From Rotaria macrura (lineage: Eukaryota; Rotifera; Eurotatoria; Philodinida; Philodinidae), in assembly GCA_900239685.1 (NCBI GenBank), contig OENT01000554.1:1-64000 (forward strand): 64,000 bases of DNA, read 5' to 3'. The position numbers and the translations under genes were made by a program. Under the pieces are notes generated by a model. It had not been told where the DNA came from, did not search any database, and saw nothing but the letters and a program-made list of their open reading frames with translations. This document shows positions 27,001 to 37,739 of this stretch, in pieces. The first letter of the stretch is position 1; each line of letters opens with the position of its first letter.

Positions 27001-30000
27001 TTTCTGTGGTGTTCGTTCTTGATGAATTGATGCAGATGATTGCGTGCTTGAAAAATTTTCATAATCATCTGAATATATTTGTGGTGATGTTAGATTTTCG
27101 ACTTTTGTGTGTCTGTGTTCATATTTATCCAAAATGGTTGGAGCTAAAGAAATGAAACAAAATGGCAATTAAAATTCTGATGTATGGTATGGAACTCATC
27201 GACTCCATCGCACACATGACGTATTCTATTCATCGTGCTAAAGCTAGCTTAGGATGTGTGTCAACATCAAATAAGAAATATCAGAAAAAAAGACTCATTT
27301 TCGATGGGAATATTTCATTTTTGATTTGAAAATTACGAACTCCGTTACACATACGTTTATTTGGTACTGTATTAGTTTCATGTCGTTGATATTGTCGTAA
27401 AAGTGTTGAACCAATCGTAAACTTATCATCGGAAAAACGAATGTCTAAGTTTATTGCTGGTGTATCATAGATATCTTTTCTATGAGAAGTGATTTTAGTT
27501 GATTTAGGATTTGGCTAGTATAAAAAATCAAACAAAATTTTTTGTTTTTCTTATTTATATCAAAGAATCTAATCATTAAAAAATAGAAAACTTACTCGTT
27601 GATTAAATTCACTGTGTAATTGTTGTTGTTTTTCATTAAACCATTGAAGTGATTTTCTTACTCTATAACCACGATAATTGGCTTGAATTTTTGTTGCAGC
27701 ATGATCACGTTTTACATTCTTCTCTAATAATGGGTCACGCAGATTTCCAATGCCTGGTAATTGTTGATTTTGATATTCACTTGTTTGATTTTTATTTAAA
27801 TGAGTCAGACGACCCGACGGTCGTAAGATTTTTGATGGAATGCTTGGTTGTGGATCAATGTTATTCTTTATTTCAACAAGAACTTGAGAACGTAAATTAC
27901 CATCATCATATTTGAGTTGTTCTGGAGCAGGAGGAACAATATCGAATTGTTGAGTACCGTCTAAAAACACCGTGATCAATGTTCAAATTCTATACTTGAT
28001 GTTTTATCAGTTATATTCTTAGTTACTCAAAAAACAGATCAAATCTATTTGTGGCACATTGAGAATACGTTCTAGGTTAATAACATTGAGTTTCAAAAGT
28101 TCAATTTCGCTAGATCGATCGTTCAATTAGGGAATGATTTATTACTTCATACCAACGAGTCTGCTTTAAGTCTTCATCCATGGAATCAAATTGGTCTAGT
28201 ACAGATCTCGAATCATCAGTTAGAAATCAGACACCATTTTACATGTATATATATAAATATGTATTGATTGAACGGCTTGGTGAAGCTCAAGTGTACTTAG
28301 TCAATCCTGAGTTTAGATATTCGCTCAATCTCTATTAACATTCATCTGATGTTTAAGTAATATCTATTTCAAAAAATAGAGTTCTAATCAAGTTCACTTT
28401 TTGTTTGCAATGATAATCCTTTGAAATCTGATATCTCATTTTCATCTCAAATTATTGCTCTACAAAAATCAAACACTCATCTCGATGCTGCTAAATTTGT
28501 TCTCTTGTGTGATGTATTTTATTAGCGGCCAGATTTTCATATTAAAACATCAAAAAGTAACGATCAACTTCAGTCTAGTCTCTCTTTTTACCTGGTCGAA
28601 AAAATTTAAATTTATTTTCAATGGCATTGCAATCTCTTGTTAAATTATTGGCCCATCGAAGTAGATCATGATGGCGTTGTTTAATATGATCAGTAGCATC
28701 TTGAATTAAAATCAAAATGTAAAACTATATAAATTTTATCGTATTTATTACCATTTTGAATAAGTGGTTCCGAACGTGAATGTATCACTGAATGTTCAAT
28801 TCTAAAAAGAAAAACTAGACAAGAAAATCTTTGATGCTAATCATACATTCGTGGTGGTTGAATTTCAATGACGGAATCAGAATCGGACGACGAATTGGAT
28901 GTGGATGAAGATGAAGATATGGAACGTTCACGTGTTAGAATCGGTTCGAATGGTGTGTTATTGTGATATTCGGCTGGTGATTCACGAAACGGTTTTGGAC
29001 CGAGTAGCGTAAGAAGCCGTTCACGTTTTTGCTCATTTAAATTATTTGATGGTATCTATGGATAAAGATATTTGTCTTTTGAAAAAATGATTTCTGAGAA
29101 ATATACTGTTGCAGATGAGTTTTTAATTAATGACGGAGGTAGAGGCTGTTGAGCAACTTTTTTAATGTCTACTAATAATTTTTTCAACTTATCTTTTCGT
29201 TCATTTTCTTGCGTAATTTTCAGTTTTTTCTCATTCAAGACTTTTTTCTCCTGCTGTTCTCTTTTTTCTTGGATATATTTTTTAATTTTTTCTTTCTCTT
29301 GTTCTAATTCTTCTTTTGTTTTTTCCACTGAAAATAAGCAATGAAATAATATATATATATACGTAGAACTATACATTTGTCAAAAGATGACTCACCTTTC
29401 ACTGGAGGAGCTACTGGTGGTTTCGCTGCAAATCTGTCAATTGTAGTGGGTTTCGAAGCACCTGAATAAACAATATCGGTATAGATGTTAGAATATCAGA
29501 AACCAAACAAGCAACTGTCAGTGTAACTATGAACATCTACGATTAAGCGTAGTTTTAATGCTCTTTGAATCTATTTGAGAGCTCACTTGTCAGTATGGTC
29601 GAAAATTCTACGACTTATATACTGAAGAGAAGAGCGTTTAATAAAGTTCCATGGTAGTTGAATTTCTTAGAAAATCAGTATTCATAAATGAAACAGTATA
29701 AAAAACTATGCTGTTTCATTCTCGGTGTGGAATTCAGATCGACCAACCTATCACCATCACTCGGGATTAAGTTGAAGGGTGATGAAAGCAAAAGTTCACA
29801 ATTAGAATTGGCACGTCATTATTCAAAGAAGCTAGATTCGTTTATTAATTTGAATCCGGCAAGTTTTTTTATATAAAACTGTCCTAATTCGATGAAAACC
29901 TATGGGAACAACACGAACTTGACCTAAAGGTAGGTGGGACTCCTAGCGATAGTGTCAAATTATTTTCATCTAAGATAATCGTAAAAGTTTCCTCTTTACT

Positions 30001-32991
30001 ATCTTTCACAGACCTCTGTTTCAAAGTTGATTATTGTGTATTGATTATTATGTCCGGTTTCAGAAAATTTTTTCAATCCTTCTCTGAAGTAATATTCCAT
30101 GTAGTCTCTGAAGATTTCCTACTGAAGAGAAAACATCCTCGAATTTTGCAATAACATTCACGATGATGAACAGCCTCATTAAATCTAACTGTTTATTCTT
30201 TGATCGACTATCGATGTCTCTCAAGAATTCTATAATTTCTTATTTAAAACGTCTAGTATTCAACAAGTCCAGATAATTTTCGATTCATACAGAAAATTCT
30301 CCTGTTATCATTGACAGCTTGAAGATATAATAAATCGTTCGATAATGAACTGATTTCATATTAATAAAAACAACGGTAAAGGAAACGAACTTTTATCACG
30401 TTTTGGTTTTGATTTAGGTATTATTTCTGTTCTTTCTCTATTTTCAGTATTTGACTGTTCTTCATTTAATTTTGACATAGAATCAGTTTTAATTGGTTTA
30501 CTAGCATTATCTGTTGTTGGCTTTTTCGTTGATGATTTTTTTATAACAACAGGATCAGTTTTCCATGAGTCCGGTGTAATTAAACCTAGGATATTAATTA
30601 ATATAGAAATCAGAAAAACAAACAAATAAACAATGGTTGTACCTGATTTCGAACCGGATTGAACATGAGCAGGTTCATGTCGACGAACATTTTTCAATCG
30701 TTGTACATCATTTTGAGTTGAAGATGTATCTCTAATTTCGCGTTTTACTGCTGCACTTGTTGTCGCACTTGTACTACGTGCTTGTGCAGGTCCATTATTT
30801 AGTAATGAATAATTTTCTTGTATTATAATAGAAAAATAAAGTTTAATATCTATTTATTATTCTCTCTCGTTTCCTGCACATACTTGGTGCAATTTTCGTA
30901 ATTTTACGTGTATTCGGTTGCTGAAATGGGTGATGATCAAAACCATTTGTTAAAATAGCATCACTGTCGCCATGTAACATTCGTGAATTCGTCGAATGTC
31001 TAAGAATAGGATTCTCATCGAATGTAAATGATTGAGAGGATGATGAACGTGGTTGATGATTAGAAGAATAGTGATGATTTAGTGATGTCAATGATGATGA
31101 TGATGAATACGCATGATTAGGACGTAAAGATTCAAATATATGATCACTGTTGGATGGCTCCAAACGATGTTCTATATAAAAAAAAACGTAAATTTTTCTT
31201 TTTCTTTCTTTTATATTCTAATATTAGATAAATTACAGTACAGAATTGAATTCAACAACAAGTTTTTTTTTATTACAAGATAAACAAAACGAATTCGATG
31301 GAGAAATAGGAAAAGAAAATGTAATCAAATGAAATCATAAAAATGATCGAAAGGCATAGTGAATGTTATTGATGAATGGGTATGAGAATTCCATATAGGT
31401 GGCAATTAGTTCCTTTCTATTAGAATAATCGATAATATATTATTATTCATAATGAATAGATTTTAGTGGCAAGGTCTTAAATATTTTAGAATGAAAAATT
31501 TTATATACTAAAATCAATAAACAATCGATTGTTTTTATTATTAAAAGATAGGTAAATAATTCGATTTATGAAATCAATTTGACTTTCTTTATTAGTTTTC
31601 ATAAACATTATGTAAATATGAGAGAATAGTTCTTCAATTGATTTATTTAACAAATGCATTCAAACAAGTCTTATTCAATACAGATTTCTAATCCAATAGG
31701 TTTTCTTTATCACACTCAAATTTCAATCAAAATATTACATAAATTGTAGAGGTCATTGTTAACTAAATCAACATTTTCAGTGTGACAAACTTAGTTAGTA
31801 AAAGGATTTAAATAAGAATTGCATGGAAGAGTAATTTTAAACTTTTATTATTAGGTAAAGATGAGATATGAAACGTTCAAAATATAAGTTTTGATAGGAA
31901 ACATACTCCTCATGTTTGATATCCTTCGACTATAATTTATGACTAGACGTAATTTTCGATCAAACCAAATCAAACTTAAAACCATTTGAGTCACTCTCAT
32001 GCTAAAGTTCTTCTAGTTGATGATTATAATCCGCTAGGCTCTAGTTTAGGGCTTATCAATTTAGTTTTGTTATTATTTTCGTGCCTTTTTTTACGCATGA
32101 AAAATATCTTCAAAAGAATTCAAAAGAAAGTATATGCATCTGACAGTTTACTTAGAAATAAATGGTATTGTCCTCAGAATTTTTTGTCAAGATATTCCAT
32201 TTCTTGATGGACTTGTCATTTTTGCATTTATCTATCGTGCAATCTCTACTTGTCCTAAACATGAAGTATATTTAGTCAGACTTTAAGAACAATCCAGTAT
32301 GTTGATTAGTATAATTCCAAGTAGAACTTTAAAAAAAGGATTTCTTTTTTATACTCTATCTTCCAGTGGAGATTCGATAATAATAATAGATTTTCTTAGA
32401 AATTATCTATAGTTACGGACTATTCAATGTGATTCATTAAGTTTTACATGTTGTATTAACTATAGATATGCTATCGCTTGAATTCATATGAATGATAGCT
32501 TCTGCATATCATCAACTTGATAGTGAAGTTTTACATATCACAACTTAAAATTTACGGGCATACTTGTCGCGCATGTTTATTATGTTGTCTTTAATTGTCT
32601 TAAAAAAACCTAATATCAGCCATCGGGTCTCTGAAGTTGTAAAAGGAACACTTTTGGGTAATTGCCTGAAGTTTTTTACTGGATGAATTGTAACATGACA
32701 ATGTATGTTATTTATTTTTCTTTCAGAAACTTTTTGTGCGTTTCGCTTACATTCGATCATACAACAAAAGTCTCAAGAGCATGATAAATGTCGAGCATGT
32801 AGTTTTTTTTTCAAGTGAAATTTTTTCGGCATTTAGTTATTTGAATGCATACACAATCACTCTGTAACAAAACAAAAGTCTTATTTACCTGCTGCAATCT
32901 TCTGTTTGCTGATTTTTCGTTGAATTGTTTTTAATGATTGAGGATCACGTAAATAATGAGTATTAACTGTAAATCGTTCATCATCGAGCAT
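11299..32991 (-). CDS. CEP350: CEP350-like centrosomal protein, 25 exons
   Basis: CEP350 anchors microtubules at the centrosome with FOP and supports centriole stability and ciliogenesis. Exons, 5' to 3': 32889-32991, 30884-31171, 30643-30816, 30400-30585, 29396-29461, 29107-29327, 28847-29055, 28752-28801, 28592-28699, 27596-27960, 27355-27514, 26970-27143, 24057-24463, 23947-23987, 23707-23889, 22848-22966, 22583-22697, 19702-19757, 19488-19642, 18211-18450, 17907-18145, 16823-17627, 16715-16757, 11860-12060, 11299-11789. Every junction has GT/AG and matching phase, summing to 1,732 codons plus stop. The order is a coiled coil (about 274-325), an IQ-like motif (about 555-578), a second coiled coil (about 1010-1060), an acidic/Ser/Pro-rich region with a polyproline run, then the conserved C-terminal domain. 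Human CEP350 is much longer (about 3,100 aa) and carries a CAP-Gly domain not seen here. The start is the first ATG of an exon encoding MLDDERFTVNTHYL. The end of exon 4 could instead use a nearby in-phase GT. Confidence 0.85.
12061..16714 (-). other. CEP350-like intron 23 (4.65 kb)
   Basis: Consensus ends GTAAGT and TTCTAG. Phase is preserved without any further exon (DERS|DEPRLESP). I looked for a CAP-Gly exon here and did not see one. Overlapping open frames on both strands at 13614-13839 are not supported by splice sites. Confidence 0.65.
16823..17627 (-). other. CEP350: CEP350-like exon 22 (longest exon; acidic and polyproline region)
   Basis: 269 codons, rich in Ser, Thr, Asp and Glu. 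Includes a polyproline tract (PRPLPPPPPPPTLPPLP), then IDKLADSILRTFIDEAI, a helix of the kind CEP350 has before its C-terminal domain. It is followed by exon 23 (NGLALDLSRLDERS) and a 4.65-kb intron. Confidence 0.8.
19212..19300. repeat. Foldback hairpin in CEP350-like intron 19
   Basis: CCATGTAAAAA at 19212-19222 is matched in inverse at 19290-19300. The core TCGATTAAAAATCGA (19261-19275) is a perfect 6-bp stem with a 3-nt loop. The left arm holds a second CATGTAAAAAG, making it longer than the right. Could be a tiny MITE remnant or a transcribed hairpin. Confidence 0.55.
19758..22582 (-). other. CEP350-like intron 17 (2.8 kb)
   Basis: Joins exon 17 (ending HKSSR) to the 56-nt exon 18 in phase 2. 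No other coding segment or RNA gene was recognised. Confidence 0.65.
23106..23112 (+). promoter_or_regulatory. TATA-like box upstream of the nested peptide gene
   Basis: TATATAA about 56 nt upstream of the ATG at 23168, in plus orientation. In an AT-rich genome such a match can be chance, but its distance from the start codon is right for a short 5' UTR. Confidence 0.35.
23168..23461 (+). CDS. Small secreted protein or peptide precursor nested in a CEP350 intron
   Basis: 97 codons with no intron needed. It sits on the opposite strand inside the CEP350-like intron 22967-23706. Residues 1-21 (MNISYRFIIFFLFFGALIHS) are a convincing signal peptide. The mature part is hydrophilic, without cysteines, and ends LPRYLRYVG followed by stop; a C-terminal Gly is the usual amide donor. 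A 40-nt GT-AG intron (23458-23497) would instead continue in frame as YVGRRIHTHAKK to a stop at 23576 (122 aa), creating a Gly-Arg-Arg amidation and cleavage site. A TATA-like box (23106) and AATAAA (23590) frame it. The family was not recognised. It could be a neuropeptide precursor (RYamide or NPY-like ending is only suggestive) or a chance frame. Confidence 0.5.
   Translation: MNISYRFIIFFLFFGALIHSHFIYRPFLLDDKLMSLLESNPNAIITNTPESYYDRTPVFHDSSRFIEQLKSNYENGKTSNTYLHSNLNLPRYLRYVG
23590..23595 (+). terminator. Poly(A) signal for the nested gene
   Basis: AATAAA about 130 nt after the stop at 23461 and 14 nt after the alternative stop at 23576. Confidence 0.4.
24464..26969 (-). other. CEP350-like intron 12 (2.5 kb)
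   Basis: Consensus ends (GTAAGT near 26969, TTTTAG near 24464). No exon with coding bias seen on either strand. Frame passes cleanly from exon 12 to exon 13 (VVP|I-TPRARSRSSS), so no exon has to be missing here. Confidence 0.7.
27596..27960 (-). other. CEP350: CEP350-like exon 10 with IQ-like motif
   Basis: Encodes about 122 residues including HAATKIQANYRGYRVRKSLQ. This fits the IQxxxRGxxxR calmodulin/EF-hand-binding pattern and is followed by WFNEKQQQL. A DPLL-containing linker precedes it. The exon is followed by exon 11, which holds DDKFTIGSTLLRQYQ. That stretch is reminiscent of exon 1 (DDERFTVNTHYLRDPQ) and may be an internal repeat. Confidence 0.75.
28592..32991 (-). other. CEP350: CEP350-like gene, N-terminal block (exons 1-9)
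   Basis: Exons 1-9 encode a low-complexity Ser/His-rich region, then a strongly charged helix beginning EKTKEELEQEKEKIKKYIQ (exon 6, 29107-29327), followed by NEQKRERLLTLLGP in exon 7. The helix matches the Arg/Lys/Glu/Gln coiled coil in the N-terminal third of CEP350. Introns between exons 5-9 are 45-68 nt. Intron 1 (31172-32888) and intron 4 (29462-30395) are long and hold nothing recognisable. Confidence 0.75.
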
Positions 32992-35590
32992 GGCTTGATT
33001 TACCGATAAGAATTTTTAATGAATTTGATGTAGTTATTAAACGAATGTGTGGCCGATAAAATCCTGTGTGTTTTGAATCATAAGATACTTGCCCACTATG
33101 ATTCAGTGTGAGACATAAAAATTCACGAGAAATTATGTACAATGTATTAAAAAACAAATAAAAAGAATATTTGTCCAACTGACATTCTTTGTTTCCGTGA
33201 AATATTTCATGATTCGTCAGTTCACTACCATTATGGCAAATATTGCCTAGTAATGTACTTCATTCGTTTCCATTTGTTCATGTTGTGGAAAAGAGATCTT
33301 TAATTTTATGAGCTAGCTATTGCTTATGAGAAAAAAGGCCACGGAGAAAAATTAGTTAGCTGCTTATTGAAGCAATAAATCGAAGAATAAGATGGCGCTG
33401 GTATAACACAATAACAGAGAGGTTCGCCTTACTGATTCTTGTTGGACACAATGATTATCAAATGTGAATACTTTGTCTCTTGTGTGTGAAATTTTTCAAA
33501 TCTATAAAAACGAATAATGATGCTACTCACGAAATTACACAAAAACAAACGATAGAAAGAACTATTGCACACGTTTGAAATTACAAGTTAGTAGATGTTT
33601 CCCCTGTTCTTCCATCGTGTCTATCAGAAAAATTTTACAAGTGAGAAATCTACTTTTTCGTTTAGAAAGAATCTAAATTCTAATCAACTCGAAATCCGGT
33701 AACCTGCGTGAAATACTGTATTCTTTTTAACATTTCGAGAATAATTTGTCTCGTCGCATGAAAATTTTCTTTTCCAAAGCTTTGCTTCGTTTCGTACAGA
33801 TTTGAATAGCCATTCGAAAAATATCCATTTCTTCACTGTTTTTCTAATTTAGTCATAAAACACTCATGAATTGCGTCTTCTTCAGATGTATTCACAACGA
33901 TTATTTTTCTTGTTATCGTGACAAATTTAAGAAAATCCTGAAGTATGCTCTATTTTTTAATTTATTTATTTGATAAAGACCACGAGGGATAATATTTAGA
34001 TAGGTAAATTATGTAATGATCGAAAATGTTGCTGTCTTTTTTCTGCATTAGCAATCAAATTTTTAAATGTAGAGAATATTTCGTATCTGAATTATTTTCA
34101 AAGGAAATAGATACGCTTGCTTTCTTATTTGTCTGATTGAATCATACGATATGTCATAGATTTTTAATTCCAGTAAACATAAGATTATATTTGCTAGGAT
34201 TTCGAAATTCATTGATTTTATATGCAAAGAATTATACCGATAGATGTTCTTCAAATCGAAGATCATAGTTATGGATTCAAAAATATAGGTTGCACTTTTT
34301 AGACATCAGAATTTATACACATAGATAGTATTTTGCGAGTATCTACAAAGAAGACATGTTAAAAATTTCAAAGCTGTGATAACGTATTCTTAATCGTTAA
34401 ATAGTAGTACTTGAAATGTGTAGTAGATGAAGATTTTTGACTAAAGATTCTTGTCGTCTATTGTGCACATACATTATAACATTATTACTACGAATTGTGC
34501 GTTTGATTGCCAATCATCAAGAGAATTTAGTATTGGAAAAAAATTGAAAAAACATTCAACATTCCAAAGAGAATGCACTGATGTATCAGATGTTGAAATT
34601 CCAACTTACAAGACATTATCATCGACAAAGAGGACAGAATACAATGATAAAATAACCTAAGCTAAAGATCCTCGTCAGTTTATTTACGAGTTTAATTTCG
34701 AGCTTCATAGAATCTGTTTGTCTTTCGACTAATTTATTATGAAAATTTCATTCATTTTATTTGATGCAGTCTTATTATTAGAATATTGGTACAAAAATTT
34801 TCTTTTTACACCTAAGCATCATTAACATTTGAGTACTAAAGTAGAATTAAAGAAATAAAAGATGAAACTATGGAAAGAAGTTAGTGTGATAAGAAAAAGG
34901 AATTATTACTGAAAAGTTTCATGCTTAACTAAGCTTGAGCAGATTGAATTTCGTGACACAAGAATTACTCTAGAACTATGTTGTTGTTAGGCTAGCTATC
35001 AGTGGATTTACATACTCTCGATCGGCAATACATTAAGTACATCGATAATCTCCTTCTTGTCTAATTATCACGGTTTTCAAAATGTAATTCTATTGTTCAA
35101 AGTTATATATTTATAAATTATTCTTAGAAGCGAGAGACATGACTCTCCATATCGATGTGAATTAATTATTGATATTCATTTAATAAATTTTGATAACTAT
35201 CAGATACTTCTATTTGATGTACTAAGAATAGCTTGTTAGGTAAAAAGAAGTAAAGGAAACTTGCAAAAATTTCTATCTAAAACACACACACTGTATTTAT
35301 AAGATCTTTATTGATGATTTTTAACTAACTACATTTTTTTATATTAACTGTTAGTTCGATGACAATTACCTTGCCGTCCATATCTAAAAGGCAGTTACTT
35401 TAAGATTCATCATAATTTCTATAACAGCATTAGTCTAGCTTTAGATCGTATACATTAGTTATTTCACTTGATTATTAGCAACAATCGTAAAAATAGTTGA
35501 AAGCAGCATACAAACTATTCAAGTAATTCTTCATATATAGCCTAATAACGATACTTGGAACAACACTACTGTTTTAATCATTTTTAGATC
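32992..35590. other. Head-to-head spacer between CEP350-like and NSRP1 genes
   Basis: 2.6 kb between two divergent start codons; both promoters must lie in it. No exon, TATA box in a convincing place or RNA gene was recognised. Non-coding first exons of either gene could be present. Confidence 0.6.
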
Positions 35591-37594
35591 ATGTCTACTG
35601 ATTCTAATTTATCTGCACCTAAGCGACCCTTTGGATTATCATTTCCCAGTAAACCAAAATTGAAACCAACAACAACAACAGCAACAACTTTAGCTCCCAT
35701 TAATAGAAGTTGTTTAGCAGCTGCTGCATTTTCTATTGATGATGATGATGATAATGATGATGCACACCTAACAACATCATCGGGAAAAATAATTAAACCC
35801 TTAACGTCCAATCGTATTGGACTCAATGTCAAAGCACAGCGTGATATTGAAGAAGCACTTGAACAAGATCCAAATATATATGAATATGATGAAGTTTATG
35901 AGCAAGTTAGTTCAACTGTTCAGCAAGAACAAAAGCGTGAAGAAAAAAAGCGTCTTGAACGTGAAACAAATACATCTCGGCAACCGAAATATGTAACAGG
36001 TCTATTAGAAAAAAGTAAAATACGTGAAAAAGAATTTGAACGAGTACAAGAACGACGTATACAACGTGAACGTGAACAAGAAGGCGATCTTTATGCGGAC
36101 AAAGAAGTTTTCGTTACGTCGGCATATAAAGCTAAATTAGCCGAACGGCAAGCTGATTTAGAACGTGAAAAACTTGAAGATAAACGAGAAGCTTTATTGA
36201 ATGTAATGCAACAGGATAATATGGATGCTTTCTATCGATTTCAATTCAAAGTTCGAACAGGTTTATTTTTTATTTGAATCTAAACAATAAATGAAGACAA
36301 CATTTACTCTTGTATTACTTAAGGTGATGTAACTATTCTCGAAGAAAGTGAAAAAGTAAAAACCGAACCATCAGATACTATTCCAAAAGGTAAAGTATCC
36401 GGAAATGCAAGTAATTATTCACATGACTCGATTGTTTTTAAGATTGGAAGAGCGGGGGGAAGGGGCGGGGAGCGAGTCATGGAGTTCGCTTATATACTTT
36501 GGCAGACAGCATTTGCAAATTTGTGAAGACAGTTTTTTTTCATCGTAGTATTCTATGTTTATCTCATCGTACTCTGTTACTGGTCTTCAGAGTAGGGACG
36601 GTTGATGCTTCCAATCAATTTTGGGAAATTGTGTCTTCTTTGCTCAATAATTTACGATATTTTTCCAGAAACTATGGGAAAGTTCTACTATTTGACGTTT
36701 TGTTCTTTTTCGTATTATGTTTCATGCTTTACTCCCAGACCTTTTTCTCAAACTTTTTGCATTCCACAAGAATGGACAGATAGGCTATACAATATCCAAT
36801 ATCTAGCAGGTACTACACATTGTCTGCCAGATTTGAAAGATCGTTACTACTATGCAAAACGTTTAGTACGTAATCGGCACTGTCTCATGCAGTTATGAGA
36901 AACCTAAGAGGAGTAAAAGTTTTACTAGACACAAAGTGAGAAAATTTTTGCAGACACTGAAAAAATGGGATTGGGTCTAGCCCATCATTCCTCACACCGT
37001 GAGCCCTGATTATCAACTGCGGCTTTTTTTCTCTTTTCAGTGTCAACCAATCGGCTGGCTCGTCAACTTCGCTCACGAGCGACAAATGAGGATGATGATC
37101 AAATGGAAACGAATTCTTCCTCTGATAATGATCATATGTATGTACGTGCACGCGAAAAACATGCTCGAGCTACTCAACGTGAACATCAAGAAGATGTCAA
37201 TGAAGAAGCAATTGTTGATGAATTACTCAAGTCTACTCAATCAAATAGAACGGTTAAAGTTCGACGTATAAATGATGAAAAAATGCAAGTATTCGATGAT
37301 GAACAAATTGAAATTGGTGTTGGTTTAAATCGTAAAAAAAATAAAGCACAAAAAGATAAAGAAAAGGAAGAGAATAAAAAGCAAGTTGATACAAAAGAAA
37401 ATGATTTATCCGAAGCTATGCCAGAAGCAAATGAAAAAAAACGAAGAGCTGAAGAAACAAGAATCGAAAGAATACGTCGGTTGTGTGAAAAACGAACCGT
37501 CGGAGAAGTATTAAATATGGCTCAACAAGCTTATCATGAAAGACAAGAAAAAAGAAATTTTTTTAAAGATTATATTGAAAGAAGTGAATCGTAA
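35591..37594 (+). CDS. NSRP1: Nuclear speckle splicing regulatory protein 1 (NSRP1/CCDC55)
   Basis: NSRP1 sits in nuclear speckles and modulates alternative splice-site choice. Exons: 35591-36260, 36324-36389, 37041-37594 (introns of 63 and 651 nt, both phase 1), giving 429 aa. The start ATG opens MSTDSNLSAPKRPFGLSFP, matching the short basic N terminus with a GL.LP/SFP motif. An acidic Asp/Asn run (about 49-57) precedes the family block: DIEEALEQDPNIYEYDEVYE, QPKYVTGLLEKSKIREKEFE and DLYADKEVFVTSAYKAKLAE (about 94-205), a charged coiled coil. The C-terminal exon is Lys/Glu-rich, with RIERIRRLCEKRTVGEVLNMA. Vertebrate NSRP1 is longer with RS-like tails, which are weak here. The poly(A) signal at 37618 gives a very short 3' UTR ending next to the tRNA gene. 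Confidence 0.92.
36390..37040 (+). other. NSRP1 intron 2 with G-rich hairpin
   Basis: 651 nt. Contains the G-rich tract 36454-36470 flanked by a 9-bp inverted repeat (CATGACTCG at 36422-36430, CGAGTCATG at 36473-36481). The short open frames inside have no family motifs. Confidence 0.75.
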
Positions 37595-37617
37595 TCTTGT
37601 TCATATTTGTAGAAAAA

Positions 37618-37623
37618 AATAAA
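37618..37623 (+). terminator. Poly(A) signal of NSRP1
   Basis: AATAAA, 24 nt after the stop codon and about 33 nt before the tRNA gene. Confidence 0.6.
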
Positions 37624-37655
37624 GTATTGATAAAGATTCACAGGATATGAATTTC

Positions 37656-37660
37656 GCCGG

Positions 37661-37717
<57 letters not shown>

Positions 37718-37728
37718 GGGTCACGGCA
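37656..37728 (+). tRNA. tRNA-Phe (anticodon GAA)
   Basis: Reads phenylalanine codons in cytosolic translation. 73 nt including the discriminator A; CCA is not encoded. The anticodon arm is TCAGA-CTGAAGA-TCTGA with GAA at 37689-37691. The D arm carries AGCTCAGTTGG (A box), the T arm CCTGG-TTCGATC-CCGGG (B box). The acceptor stem GCCGGGA pairs with TCACGGC except for one G-A mismatch at the fifth pair. There is no intron. A run of eight T residues follows as pol III terminator. Overall sequence is close to other animal nuclear tRNA-Phe genes. Confidence 0.97.
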
Positions 37729-37731
37729 TTC

Positions 37732-37739
37732 TTTTTTTT
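37732..37739 (+). terminator. Pol III terminator of tRNA-Phe
   Basis: Uninterrupted run of eight T residues starting 4 nt after the tRNA. Confidence 0.85.

Noticed and set aside
35584..35832. Minus-strand frame opposite NSRP1 exon 1
   Set aside because: Mirror of the NSRP1 coding sequence; its Ser/Val runs come from the opposite strand of Asp and Thr codons.
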